Positions 35,636 to 45,081 of a DNA stretch of 64,000 bases are shown here, piece by piece. The notes below the pieces were generated by a model. That model was not told the origin of the DNA. It did no database searches and worked only from the letters and a program-made list of their open reading frames with translations. The stretch lies in NCBI GenBank assembly GCA_022826245.1, contig JAJDVG010000003.1:1-64000 (forward strand), written 5' to 3'. A program made the position numbers and the translations under genes. Position 1 is the stretch's first letter; each line of letters opens with the position of its first letter. The stretch is from Gammaproteobacteria bacterium (GTDB taxonomy: Bacteria > Pseudomonadota > Gammaproteobacteria > Steroidobacterales > Rariloculaceae).

Positions 35636-36484
35636 ATGCTCGAAGTCAGGCAGGTCAGTTTCGCTTACGGCTCCGACCCGCTGTTCATCGACACGGATCT
35701 GACGCTCAAGCCTGGCCGAATCTACGGACTGCTCGGGCTCAACGGCGCCGGCAAGACGACGTTGCTCAAGCTCGTGACGGGGCTGCTGTTCCCGGGTTCT
35801 GGCCGAATCACGGCTTGCGGCCACGATCCTGCCCGGCGTGTCCCGGACTTCCTGGCCAAAGTGTTCCTGCTGCCGGAGGAACTCAACGTCCCGAGCATCA
35901 CCGGCAGGGAATACGTTGCGGTCCGTTCGCCGTTTTATGGGGGTTTCGACAAATCCCGCATGCAACGCTATCTCGAAGAATTCGAAATCCCCGACGGCAA
36001 GAAACTCTCCGCCCTCTCCCACGGGCAACAGAAGAAGTTCCTGTTGTCGTTCGGGCTGGCCTGCAATGCATCGCTCGTCGTCCTGGATGAGCCGACCAAC
36101 GGCCTCGACATCCCCTCGAAGGGGCTCTTCCGGCGCCTGGTTGCAGAAGCCGTCAACGAAGACCGCACGATCGTCGTCTCGACGCACCAGGTGCGCGATG
36201 TCGAGTCGCTCGTCGACCTTGTAGTGATCCTTCACGAGGGCAAGGTGTTGTTGAACCGGTCCGTTTCCGAGTTGAGCGAGAACCTCAGGTTCTCTGTCAG
36301 CGCCAGTCGTCCCGATGCGGGCGACGGCCTGATCTATACCGAACGCACGGTCGGCGGCTACGCCAGCGTCTGGAAGGACGGCGGCAGCGACGAGGGGGCC
36401 CTCGACATGGAACTGCTGTTCAAGGCCGCCATCGCCAACCCGGCTATCTGCAGTCGATTGCTTGCGGCGGAGACGCCCCGATGA
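35636..36484 (+). CDS. ABC transporter ATP-binding protein (YtrB-like)
   Basis: A 282-aa ATPase of an ABC exporter. Walker A is GLNGAGKTTL (about residue 37), the signature is LSHGQQKKFLLSFGLA, and Walker B plus D-loop read LVVLDEPTNGLD. The C-terminal third is unrelated to the transport core and varies in this family. It is first in an operon with a permease, a GntR repressor and a GIN-domain protein, the YtrABC-type layout. The substrate is unknown. Confidence 0.88.
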   Translation: MLEVRQVSFAYGSDPLFIDTDLTLKPGRIYGLLGLNGAGKTTLLKLVTGLLFPGSGRITACGHDPARRVPDFLAKVFLLPEELNVPSITGREYVAVRSPFYGGFDKSRMQRYLEEFEIPDGKKLSALSHGQQKKFLLSFGLACNASLVVLDEPTNGLDIPSKGLFRRLVAEAVNEDRTIVVSTHQVRDVESLVDLVVILHEGKVLLNRSVSELSENLRFSVSASRPDAGDGLIYTERTVGGYASVWKDGGSDEGALDMELLFKAAIANPAICSRLLAAETPR

Positions 36485-36551
36485 ACGTCGTCGGGTTGCG
36501 TACGTCGCTCCGCGTCAGCACAACCCGATCGCTCACGACGGAGAATCCGCG

Positions 36552-37319
36552 ATGAACGAGCACTTTTCCATCCAACGACTGGGCTGGCTGTTGCGCGCCG
36601 ACCTCGCGGCGGGCTACCGCTCGCTGCTGACGGTATCGGCAACGCTGGTAGGCGTCATCCTGATCGCCTCGCTGATTTCGTTCGATGTTGGCGACCGGGC
36701 TCAGGGCTTCTTCACGGGCTGGTACGGCGCGATGCTGTATGTGTGGGGTGTCATCGCCTCGAGCCGCGCCTTCCGGGAGCTGCACGACAAGACCGGAAAC
36801 CAGGCGTACCTGCTCTTGCCCGCCTCGGCGCTCGAGAAGACCGTTGCGCGTCTGCTCGCGGTCACGCTCGGGCTGGCCGTCTACCTGCTGGTCTTCACCA
36901 CCGTGGTTTCGATTCTTGTCCAGTTCGTGTTCCTGTTGATGCCCGGCGCCGGCTACGGCCTGTTCAACCCGCTCGATCCGCAATTGTGGCCGATGATCGG
37001 CGGCTATTTCTTCCTGCAGTCGTTCTTCTTTCTCGGCGCCGCCTGGTTCAGGAGCCGGCACTTCATCAAGACCACTCTGGTTCTCACCGTGGTGGGCATC
37101 GGCTTGATCGTGTTCGCGACGCTCACCCTGAACATCGCATTCTCGCCGGGCGACATGGCGGACATCGATGGCTTGATCGCGCGAGCGTCAGGGTCGTATC
37201 GGGGGCTGCTCCGCTCGCTGGAGATTGTCCAAACGATCTTCACGATCCTGTTGCCTGCCGCGTGCTGGACGATCGCCTGGCTCAGGCTCAGGGAGGCGCA
37301 GGTCAGCGATGCAGTTTAA
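36552..37319 (+). CDS. ABC transporter permease subunit
   Basis: A 255-aa membrane protein with about six helices, for example LLTVSATLVGVILIASLISF, LYVWGVIASSRAF, YLLVFTTVVSILVQFVFLL and TTLVLTVVGIGLIVFATL. It is the membrane partner of the ATPase just upstream (68-bp gap). The start at 36552 is chosen for the usual basic N-terminus. No substrate-binding protein is encoded, so it is probably an exporter or a sensing system. Confidence 0.75.
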   Translation: MNEHFSIQRLGWLLRADLAAGYRSLLTVSATLVGVILIASLISFDVGDRAQGFFTGWYGAMLYVWGVIASSRAFRELHDKTGNQAYLLLPASALEKTVARLLAVTLGLAVYLLVFTTVVSILVQFVFLLMPGAGYGLFNPLDPQLWPMIGGYFFLQSFFFLGAAWFRSRHFIKTTLVLTVVGIGLIVFATLTLNIAFSPGDMADIDGLIARASGSYRGLLRSLEIVQTIFTILLPAACWTIAWLRLREAQVSDAV

Positions 37320-37680
37320 CGAACCCAGAAGCATCTACCTGCAGATCGCGGACCAGATCCGCGACCGCATCCTGCAGGGTGAATGGGAAGCCGGGGAACG
37401 GATCCCCTCGATCCGCGAACTGGCCATCGAGCTCGGCGTGAATCCGAATACGGTCACCAGGAGTTATCAGGCGCTGCTCGACTGGGGCATCGTCGCCAAT
37501 CAGCGCGGCCGCGGTTACTTCGTCAGCGACGAGGCCGCCGAACGGGCGCTGAAGGCGATGCGAGAGGAATTCCTGCGCGACGAGCTTCCCAAGGTCGTTC
37601 GCGCCATGCAAATGCTGGATATCGGCGTCGACGAACTCGCCGAATACCTGGCTCAACACGATGGAGTGGAAGAGAAATGA
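37309..37680 (+). CDS. GntR-family transcriptional regulator, YtrA subfamily
   Basis: A 123-aa regulator with the winged-helix domain (IYLQIADQIRDRILQGEW, GERIPSIRELAIELGVNPNTVTRSYQAL, GRGYFVSD) and only a short C-terminal helix, which places it in the YtrA subfamily, repressors of small ABC operons. It overlaps the permease by 11 bp and the next gene by 4 bp (ATGA), so it is translated within the operon and probably controls it. Confidence 0.88.
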   Translation: MQFNEPRSIYLQIADQIRDRILQGEWEAGERIPSIRELAIELGVNPNTVTRSYQALLDWGIVANQRGRGYFVSDEAAERALKAMREEFLRDELPKVVRAMQMLDIGVDELAEYLAQHDGVEEK

Positions 37681-38399
37681 AAACAAGCAAGATCGCGCTG
37701 CTGTCACTGGGCGGAATTCTGTTGGCGGCCATCGTGGTGATCGTGGCGGTGGCGCGAATCACCCTCGGTTGGAGCCAACAGCCGCGTCCAGGGGCCGCCA
37801 TCGAACCCGGCGAAGCGACGACAACGAGCGGCGAGCTCAGCGGATTCAGCAGAATCGACATCAACGGCAATTGGACCGTCGCCGTCACCCGGGGAGGCGA
37901 GTGGCAGGTCGAACTGACCATTCCGGAGAACTACCTGGACCTCGTTGACGTTTCGGTGAGCGGCGATCGACTGAACCTCGATGTCGAGCGGCCACAATCG
38001 TTTTTCGGTCGCTCGGACGGACACTACGCCGCCGAAATCGTCATGCCGGTGCTCGTGGAACTGGACGTCGCCGGCAGCAACGACGTGACCCTTTCGGGCT
38101 TTGACGGCGACGAACTCAGGATCGATGCCGCCGGCGCGAATCGAGTTACCGGTGAACAGGGCCGCTACGACGAGCTTGACCTCGATGTCGCAGGAGCCAG
38201 CGACATCCAGTTCCGCGGCTTTACGTTCACCGATGCCAACGTCGACCTCGCAGGCGCGGCCAACCTGGTGGTGACGATGGACGGCGGAGAATTGACCGGC
38301 GGACTGGCCGGCGCCGGCAAGGTCGAGTACTACGGTACGGTCTCCAGGGAATCGGTAGACATCGCGGGCTTTGGTTCGGTGGGACCGGCGGAGCTTTGA
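37677..38399 (+). CDS. GIN-domain (DUF2807) exported protein
   Basis: A 240-aa protein with an N-terminal membrane anchor or signal (about residues 5-27) and a repetitive beta-helix of the GIN/DUF2807 kind: short repeats with Asp-Val/Leu-Ala-Gly such as LDVAGSNDVTLSGF, IDAAGANRVTGEQG and LDVAGASDIQFRGF. Members are often annotated as putative autotransporter adhesins. It is coupled to the GntR gene by ATGA. Its role with the transporter is unknown. Confidence 0.75.
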   Translation: MKTSKIALLSLGGILLAAIVVIVAVARITLGWSQQPRPGAAIEPGEATTTSGELSGFSRIDINGNWTVAVTRGGEWQVELTIPENYLDLVDVSVSGDRLNLDVERPQSFFGRSDGHYAAEIVMPVLVELDVAGSNDVTLSGFDGDELRIDAAGANRVTGEQGRYDELDLDVAGASDIQFRGFTFTDANVDLAGAANLVVTMDGGELTGGLAGAGKVEYYGTVSRESVDIAGFGSVGPAEL

Positions 38400-38526
38400 G
38401 CGCCCCGATACCGTCGGACCAAAATCGCAGCAATCGCGCAAATCAGGCGCGTTGTCCGCGGAGTTCCGCAGCAGCACCCGGTAGCCTGCCCAGGCAACAC
38501 CCGCTATCATGTGACCAGTTTAATGA

Positions 38527-38781
<255 letters not shown>

Positions 38782-38799
38782 TACCGGCCGTCATTTCCG

Positions 38800-39249
38800 A
38801 TGCGTTATTTCGATACCAGTTTCCTCGCCCCCCTGATACTCCCCGAAGCCAGCAGCGAGCCGATCGCCGCTTTTTTCGAGGAACTGTCGGGCGACGACCT
38901 GGCGGTCAGCCATTGGACGCGCGTCGAATTCGCGTCGTTGCTGGCACGCGAAGTTCGCATGGGCGGGCTGGATGCAGAGGCGGCGAGCGCGGCAGCATCA
39001 CAGTTTGAAGCGATGGTCGATGAGTCCTTTGTAGTGCTGTTACCCGACCCCGACGACTTCGACCGCGCCCGGGACTGGCTCGGCCAGTTCGAGACCGGCC
39101 TGAGGGCCGGCGATGCGCTGCACCTCGCCATTGCAAACAACCGCGGGGCGGACGCGATCCACACTCTCGACAAGGCGATGATCGCAGCGGGAAAACTCCT
39201 GGGCTTACCGACCCGCGCAGGGATCGCCCTTCCTGGCTACGGAAGTTGA
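38800..39249 (+). CDS. vapC: PIN-domain toxin (VapC family)
   Basis: A 149-aa PIN-domain ribonuclease. Metal-binding acids are Asp in YFDTSFLAPL, Glu in VEFASLL, Asp in AGDALHLAIA and Asp in HTLDKAMI. It follows its antitoxin. The N-terminal PIN phrase YFDTSFLAP and the GDALHLA motif are characteristic. The RNA target is unknown. Confidence 0.85.
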   Translation: MRYFDTSFLAPLILPEASSEPIAAFFEELSGDDLAVSHWTRVEFASLLAREVRMGGLDAEAASAAASQFEAMVDESFVVLLPDPDDFDRARDWLGQFETGLRAGDALHLAIANNRGADAIHTLDKAMIAAGKLLGLPTRAGIALPGYGS

Positions 39250-39301
39250 CGGCGGCCGAGTTGATTCGCCATTTCGAATCGCCTGAATACTCGGCTCCTT
39301 G

Positions 39302-40483
39302 CTAATCGACGTCAATCGTAGTCGACGCCGGCTCGCCCGAGCTTTCATGGAACGCGACGATCCGGTAGGACCTGTCGGGTAGCAGGAGAGGCAGGGATTC
39401 TCCGGGCCAGAGCATCACGCGGTCGATCGGAACTGCATCGATCGGCTCATCCAGGTACCTGGCTTCGACGATGGTGCGGCCGCTCTCGTTGATCAGGCCA
39501 TCGGGAATCGCAACCATCTTCACTTGGCCTTCGGCGCGCCAGGCAGGCCTCCCGTCGATGAATCGCATGTCAGGATGTCCGACCACCAGATCGAACTGCC
39601 CGTCGACGTGCCGTTCACCCTGGGCCATCAATCGCGATTCGTCGCTGCCGGAGCGACAAGCCGTCTGATCGATAGTGAGCGGGTCGATTCCACTCAGTCG
39701 TTTGAGCCGCGCGGCCATCCATTCGAACGGGCTCCCGTCGACTCCCATGACAGGAACTTCCGACGCATGCGAATAACCGACGTGAATGAGTATCCGGCCG
39801 GATTCGGGCAGGTCCGCAACAACCTCGGCCAAGCGTAGCGCCTGCCGTTCTTCACGCCGATCGATCTGTTCGGCGATGTCCAGGTTCGTGTCCTCATCGA
39901 CGCTTTTGGCGTCGTAGGCGATCATCGTAAGCTTGAGATCCTTGGCGGTGCGAACCAGGCTGCCGAAGACCGGTTCGCTTACGTACGTTCCGAAGTCGGT
40001 ACGCGCGTAGGGAAGCCGGTCGTTCTCGAAGGTGTCAGGATCGAAGGCTTCGGCGGCGAAATGCGTGTAGCCCAGCGGCGCGATCGCTGCAGCCAAGCGC
40101 CTGATGAACTCCCTGTGATGCGGGCGATCGTGCGCCTCGTTGACGATCACGATTCGAGTGTCCGCGGCGCGGCTCGCTATCGTGGTCAATACGTTTCCAT
40201 CGTAATCATCCAGCGCGGCACATTGCCCAGCGATGATCGGCCAGTCTTCCACTTCCGCATGTCGATCCTCTCTTCCCACCGCAGGAAGGGTCTGCATCTG
40301 GACGTCACCTTCAGGGAAGCGCAGATCTGTTGGATCGGTGAGATCAACTCGACGGAACATTTCGTCAATGTACTGCGGCCTTGCGAACGAATCTGCGGCG
40401 AGGTCGGCAAAACCGTCCGGGCCGCCGTCCGTGCAAGACGTCGCCAGAACGAAAAGAGCGACGAGAAAGCTCGCGCGTTTCAC
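39302..40483 (-). CDS. Lipoprotein of unknown function, possibly Tiki/ChaN-like fold
   Basis: A 393-aa lipoprotein (signal with ATSC lipobox, Cys about residue 17). The middle has IVIVNEAHDRPHHREFIRRL with a downstream HFAAEAF and later RILIHVGYSHASEVP, a spacing of acidic and His residues like that of the TraB/ChaN/erythromycin-esterase kinds of enzyme; I cannot say which, if any. The C-terminus is beta-rich. It starts 12 bp after the ADOP-like permease gene, probably in one transcript with it. Confidence 0.6.
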   Translation of the reverse strand: MKRASFLVALFVLATSCTDGGPDGFADLAADSFARPQYIDEMFRRVDLTDPTDLRFPEGDVQMQTLPAVGREDRHAEVEDWPIIAGQCAALDDYDGNVLTTIASRAADTRIVIVNEAHDRPHHREFIRRLAAAIAPLGYTHFAAEAFDPDTFENDRLPYARTDFGTYVSEPVFGSLVRTAKDLKLTMIAYDAKSVDEDTNLDIAEQIDRREERQALRLAEVVADLPESGRILIHVGYSHASEVPVMGVDGSPFEWMAARLKRLSGIDPLTIDQTACRSGSDESRLMAQGERHVDGQFDLVVGHPDMRFIDGRPAWRAEGQVKMVAIPDGLINESGRTIVEARYLDEPIDAVPIDRVMLWPGESLPLLLPDRSYRIVAFHESSGEPASTTIDVD

Positions 40484-40495
40484 AAGCGGTCGCTC

Positions 40496-42961
40496 CTAGC
40501 CTTGCCGAAGCAACTGTCCGGGCACCGTGCGGCGGGCACGTTGCATGGGACGAATGCTCGCAACGACCACCATGCAGATCGCGATCAGCGTGACGATGAT
40601 GGTTGCAACGGCCGGTGAAACGACGCCGGACAGGTAGTCTGCGCTCAGCCAGGCGACGGCGATGAAGCACAGCAGGCTCCCGAAGACGATACCGGGCAGG
40701 CCCATGATCAGCGTTCGGAGCGCCACGAGCCGGCCGAGCGCCCTGGGGCCGGCGCCGAGAGCGGAATGAATCGCGTACTCCCGGTTGCCGCTTGCAAGCA
40801 GGTAGCTCTGGGTGCTGTAGATGCCAAAAGCCGCGATAAGGATGCCGATGACGGCGGCGGCGATCGTGATTGTCGTTCGCGCGTTGTCCGCCGCGAACGT
40901 GCGCCGCCAGATCTGCGCGAGCGGCTCCACGCTCTCCAGTTCGATGCCGAGTGCTCCCGCGTCGATCTGATCCTGCAACAGGCGGGCCACCGCGGTACTC
41001 GAGAGCGGGCTCTCGAGCAAAATGGAATCGAAACGTGACGAACTGACGGCGCGTCTGTAGGCCAGGGGCTCGAGGCCCGACGAAGGTCCGCCGTAGGCGA
41101 TATCGCGAACCACACCAACCACTTCCACGTCCCCGAACAACAGTTCTCCGACGACATCGGTTGTTCCCCACACCTGATTGGCCAGAGTCTCGTTGATGAG
41201 GATCTCGTTCGAACTGTCGGATTCAAGCCCCCTCCCGCTCACGAACACCATGCCCAATAGCTCCGGAAACATCACGCCAGCAGAGACAATCCCGAATGAA
41301 GTACGGTCTTCCGGGGAGTTCGGCGTGGGAACGATGTACAGATCACGCCTGACGGTGCGGCCGGGTACGCCCGTTCCGAAGGCGACGCCTGCAATGCCCG
41401 GCAGACTGCCGATAATCGGTCTGCGACGATCCCTCTCGACGAAGGTGCGCTCACGCTCGTCGCGAAGACGCCGCATCAGGGTCTCCGAGTCCTCACCGCC
41501 GGCAACAATCATTCTTTCCTGGGCACGCACAGTAGCCACATGAACGTCCGTCGCGTCGAAGCCGTGATCCGCCGTCACGAGATCCGCAAGGTGCCAGGCG
41601 AACCCCAACGCGGCCCCGGCAAGCGGGCCAATCGCGGCGAGCTGGATCGTTGCAGCGACCCGCTGCCCGCTACCGGCGCGCGCCGAAACAACCCGCGTGT
41701 CGGCTTCGATGCTCACGCGCTTCAGTGCCAGGATCGGCGCTACGGACACAAGCAGCGTCACGATCAGCGTCGCGATTCCGACCAGGGCGAGCACCCGCCA
41801 GTCGAGCACGGAGACGTCGCGCCAGTCCGCTGCACTCAGGATCGGCGAGTCCCGCAGTACCGCGGCGAGCCAGAGACTCACGACCACGCCGAGCGCGCTT
41901 GCGAATCCGACCAGCAGACCCGCCTCGCTCCCGAGCTGCAGCGCCAAGCGTTTCCACGTCGCGCCGACCGCGACCCGGATGGCGAGTTCGCGTTTGCGCG
42001 ACGGCGCTCGCGACAGCAGGAACAGGCTGATGTTGGACGCGGCCAACAGCACCAGGAGAACGCTTCCGCCGAGGAACAACAGTACCTGGCCTTCGGCTTG
42101 GAGATGCGCGCCGATGTCGCGAATCACACCAGGCCGGACTTCCATGCGGCCACTGGAGTCCCTCAGCAAATCGGAGTAGTCGGCACGGTCGGCTTCGAGT
42201 TCCGCGCGCACCGCCGCAAGGCTCGCACCTCGCGCCGGTCGCGCTATCGCCCTGAGCGTCGAAGAACTCCGCATGCCATCCGATCCCCCGGGCCATGCGG
42301 CGATTGCACTTTCGAACGGAATCAACAGATCCGTTTCGGTGCCCAGGATTCCCGTCATTCGCGGCGCCAGGATTCCGACGATCCGGTAATCCGTTCCCGA
42401 ATCCGACGGCTGTCCGGCGGCCGCGCGGGGATCGAGGAACGAGGGTGGCATCACATGAATCGCTTCCCCGATGACCGCCTGGCGACCGCCGAATTTCTCT
42501 TGCCAGAAGCGGTGCGAGAGGATTGCCGTCGGGGCCGCACCAGGCGCATGATCGGCGGCGTCGAAGCGCCGTCCCATCGCCATGTAGGGCCCAAGTTCCG
42601 AAAAACCGCGGGTCACGAGCTCCACTTGCGACTGCTCGGGCCGACCGTCGAGTACCGCCGGCATGGGCCAGATCCGCACGCCCGCGATCGATGTCAGCGA
42701 TGTGCTGCTCTCCCGAACGGCCTCGACGAAATCCAATGAGAACCAGAGATGCCGCGTACCGTCGGTCTGATCCAGCGTGACGAGTTCGCGGCTTCGCTCG
42801 AAACCGGGATGGGGCTTCAGGGACAAATCCGTCCAGAGCGTCAGCATGCTGGCGATGCAGCTCATCGCAACGGCCAGGATGACCAGGGCGAGCATGCTGC
42901 TGGCCGGTGTCGCGGCGTAGTGCCTTACCGCATGGCGCAGATCTGCAAACGTCCCGTTCAC
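40496..42961 (-). CDS. FtsX/MacB-type ABC permease, ADOP-like (duplicated)
   Basis: An 821-aa permease with two FtsX-type halves. Eight membrane helices are seen: one after the N-terminus, three near residues 260-400, one near 430 and three at the C-terminus, with two large periplasmic MacB_PCD-like domains between. This layout matches the duplicated orphan permeases first described in acidobacteria. No ATPase is fused, but one is encoded divergently at 44277. The GTG start at 42961 faces the adaptor gene across a 65-bp gap. Confidence 0.8.
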   Translation of the reverse strand: MNGTFADLRHAVRHYAATPASSMLALVILAVAMSCIASMLTLWTDLSLKPHPGFERSRELVTLDQTDGTRHLWFSLDFVEAVRESSTSLTSIAGVRIWPMPAVLDGRPEQSQVELVTRGFSELGPYMAMGRRFDAADHAPGAAPTAILSHRFWQEKFGGRQAVIGEAIHVMPPSFLDPRAAAGQPSDSGTDYRIVGILAPRMTGILGTETDLLIPFESAIAAWPGGSDGMRSSSTLRAIARPARGASLAAVRAELEADRADYSDLLRDSSGRMEVRPGVIRDIGAHLQAEGQVLLFLGGSVLLVLLAASNISLFLLSRAPSRKRELAIRVAVGATWKRLALQLGSEAGLLVGFASALGVVVSLWLAAVLRDSPILSAADWRDVSVLDWRVLALVGIATLIVTLLVSVAPILALKRVSIEADTRVVSARAGSGQRVAATIQLAAIGPLAGAALGFAWHLADLVTADHGFDATDVHVATVRAQERMIVAGGEDSETLMRRLRDERERTFVERDRRRPIIGSLPGIAGVAFGTGVPGRTVRRDLYIVPTPNSPEDRTSFGIVSAGVMFPELLGMVFVSGRGLESDSSNEILINETLANQVWGTTDVVGELLFGDVEVVGVVRDIAYGGPSSGLEPLAYRRAVSSSRFDSILLESPLSSTAVARLLQDQIDAGALGIELESVEPLAQIWRRTFAADNARTTITIAAAVIGILIAAFGIYSTQSYLLASGNREYAIHSALGAGPRALGRLVALRTLIMGLPGIVFGSLLCFIAVAWLSADYLSGVVSPAVATIIVTLIAICMVVVASIRPMQRARRTVPGQLLRQG

Positions 42962-43012
42962 CGTGGTACTCCGCCGAATTGCGGCCTATGATACAAAGAA
43001 CGCCAATATACC

Positions 43013-43018
43013 TATAAT
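43013..43018 (+). promoter_or_regulatory. Perfect -10 hexamer (TATAAT) close to the adaptor start
   Basis: TATAAT is separated from the ATG of the adaptor gene at 43027 by only 8 bases, so transcription should begin about at the start codon and the message may be leaderless. The -35 region is poor. Confidence 0.5.
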
Positions 43019-43026
43019 CGCACAGG

Positions 43027-44280
43027 ATGGACGTCCAGCTACCCGCAACCAAAAGCCGGCGCGTACGCCGGAACGTACAGGTGGGCGCGGTGGTTCTGGC
43101 GCTCGCCGTATTGACGGTCGTGGCCGCGCAGCTCGCCGGACGCCCTCCGAGCATCTCCGGGGACGAACTGTGGACCGCCCGCGTGACCCACGGCGAGTTC
43201 GTACACGAAATTGCGGGCACGGGCACGCTCGTCGCGCCGGAAATCCGTTCGATCACGAACCGAAGCGACGGCCTTGTCGAGCGCGTTGCCGTATTGCCGG
43301 GTCATCCCGTCGAGCCTAACGACGTGCTTGTTGAACTGTCGAGTCCGCAACTGGCCTACGATCTTGAGGATGCGCTCTGGGAGTTCGAATCGGCCGAGGC
43401 GGAGGAACGGCTCCGCCGGGCCCAGGCGGCCGACCGGCTGCTCGACCTGCGTGCCAGCGTTGCGATCGCCGAAGCGGAGTACACCACCGCCAATCTCGAG
43501 AGCGAAGTGAAGACCGCGCTCGGCGAGTCACAGATCGTATCTGCGCTCGAGATTCAGCAGGCGCAGATACGCGCCGAGCAACTGCTCGAACGACTCCAGG
43601 CCGAGCGAGCCAAGCTCGAGCGCTATCCCGAGACGCGCGCCGCCGAAGACGCGGCGGCGGAAGCCGGGCTCGCGCAAAAGCGGCAACGGGTCAGGCGACT
43701 CGAGGAGCAGGTGGGCGACCTGAACGTCCGCGCCGGAGTCACGGGAATCGTTCAGGAAGTCAATGTCGAAGTGGGCGAGCGGGTTGCAGCCGGTACCGAT
43801 ATCGCGCGCATCGTGAACCCCGAGTTGCTGATCGCGCGCGTGAGAATCTCCGAGCGCGACGTTGCCAGGGTCCTCGTCGGCCAGGCGGTGCGCCTCGAAT
43901 TGGGCCGCGACACCATCGCGGGCCGGGTCTCCCGAATCGATCCCACGGTGCGCGAGCGCTTCGTCACGCTCGACATCGACCTCATCGACCGACCGAAGAC
44001 GCCGCCGCGACCCGACACCACCGTCACCGCACGCATAGAACTCGCCCGGGTAGCCGACGCCCTGCTCGTCGACCGCCCCGTGCAACTGCGCGACGACGCG
44101 ACGGACGTCTCGGTCTTTCGGCTCGCCGGTGACGGCAACTCGGCCGAGCGCGTGAGCATCGAAGTGGGACGAATCTCGTCACGTCAGGTCGAGATCCTGA
44201 ACGGCCTCGAGCCGGGCGACGAGATCATTCTCTCGGATGTCGGCGACTGGAGCGACGAGCCCGTCGTCCGGATTCGTTGA
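43027..44280 (+). CDS. HlyD/MacA-type periplasmic adaptor subunit
   Basis: A 417-aa membrane-fusion protein. It has one N-terminal helix (about residues 18-38), a lipoyl half (GTLVAPEIRSITNRSDGLVERV), an alpha-hairpin coiled coil (about 110-220) rich in Glu, Ala and Arg, the second lipoyl half (GVTGIVQEVNVEVGERV), and beta-barrel domains. It links an inner-membrane ABC pump to an outer-membrane channel. The next gene, an ATPase, overlaps its stop, and the divergent permease completes a MacAB-like system. Confidence 0.85.
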   Translation: MDVQLPATKSRRVRRNVQVGAVVLALAVLTVVAAQLAGRPPSISGDELWTARVTHGEFVHEIAGTGTLVAPEIRSITNRSDGLVERVAVLPGHPVEPNDVLVELSSPQLAYDLEDALWEFESAEAEERLRRAQAADRLLDLRASVAIAEAEYTTANLESEVKTALGESQIVSALEIQQAQIRAEQLLERLQAERAKLERYPETRAAEDAAAEAGLAQKRQRVRRLEEQVGDLNVRAGVTGIVQEVNVEVGERVAAGTDIARIVNPELLIARVRISERDVARVLVGQAVRLELGRDTIAGRVSRIDPTVRERFVTLDIDLIDRPKTPPRPDTTVTARIELARVADALLVDRPVQLRDDATDVSVFRLAGDGNSAERVSIEVGRISSRQVEILNGLEPGDEIILSDVGDWSDEPVVRIR

Positions 44281-45002
44281 ACGCGATCCACGCAACAAAC
44301 GCCGCAAGGAACGTGAACGATTCGAATCCGTTGATCGAGCTTCGGGATCTGCGCCGCATCTACACGACCGATGTCATCCAGACACACGCGCTCGCCGGCA
44401 TCGATCTCACCATCGCGCGCGGCGACTACGTGTCCATCGAGGGACCGTCGGGCTGCGGAAAATCCACGCTGCTTACGGTCGTCGGCCTGCTCGACGAAGC
44501 CACGTCGGGAGACTACCGGCTCGCCGGTGTGCAGGTCGCCGATATCGATGCCGAGGAGCGCGCGCGGCTGCGCAACCGCGAGATCGGCTTCGTCTTTCAG
44601 AGTTTCAACCTGATTCCCGAAATGAGCGTGACGGAGAATGTCGGGCTGCCGCTGAGATACCGCAACGACATCGGGAAGGACGAACGCGGGCGTGCCGTGG
44701 CGCAGGCGCTCGAGCGCGTCGGCATGACGCAGCGAGCGGAGCATCGCCCGGCCCAGCTCTCAGGCGGTCAGCAGCAGCGTGTCGCGGTGGCCCGTGCGCT
44801 CGTGGGCAAACCCTCGCTGATCCTCGCCGACGAACCCACGGGAAACCTGGACCAGGCGAGCGGAGACCAGGTGATGGACCTGCTCGACGAGCTCCACGCG
44901 GACGGGACGACGCTCGTCATCGTCACGCACAACCCCGTCTACGCCGCGCGCGCGACCCGGCGCATCCATATGCTCGACGGATGCCTGAGGGATCGGGCCT
45001 AG
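44277..45002 (+). CDS. MacB/LolD-like ABC ATP-binding subunit
   Basis: A 241-aa ABC ATPase. Walker A is [11 protein letters not shown], the Q-loop [14 protein letters not shown], the signature [15 protein letters not shown] and Walker [13 protein letters not shown], all of the LolD/MacB subgroup. The TTG start at 44277 overlaps the adaptor stop (TTGA); a GTG about 11 codons on is an alternative. It should power the adaptor-permease pair at 40496-44280. Confidence 0.87.
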   Translation: MNAIHATNAARNVNDSNPLIELRDLRRIYTTDVIQTHALAGIDLTIARGDYVSIEGPSGCGKSTLLTVVGLLDEATSGDYRLAGVQVADIDAEERARLRNREIGFVFQSFNLIPEMSVTENVGLPLRYRNDIGKDERGRAVAQALERVGMTQRAEHRPAQLSGGQQQRVAVARALVGKPSLILADEPTGNLDQASGDQVMDLLDELHADGTTLVIVTHNPVYAARATRRIHMLDGCLRDRA

Positions 45003-45081
45003 GCGGTCCCGCCCGCACGGGAACGACCGCCTCGCCGCCGCGAAGCAGCGAATGCACGAACCCCAAGGAACCGCATAAGCC

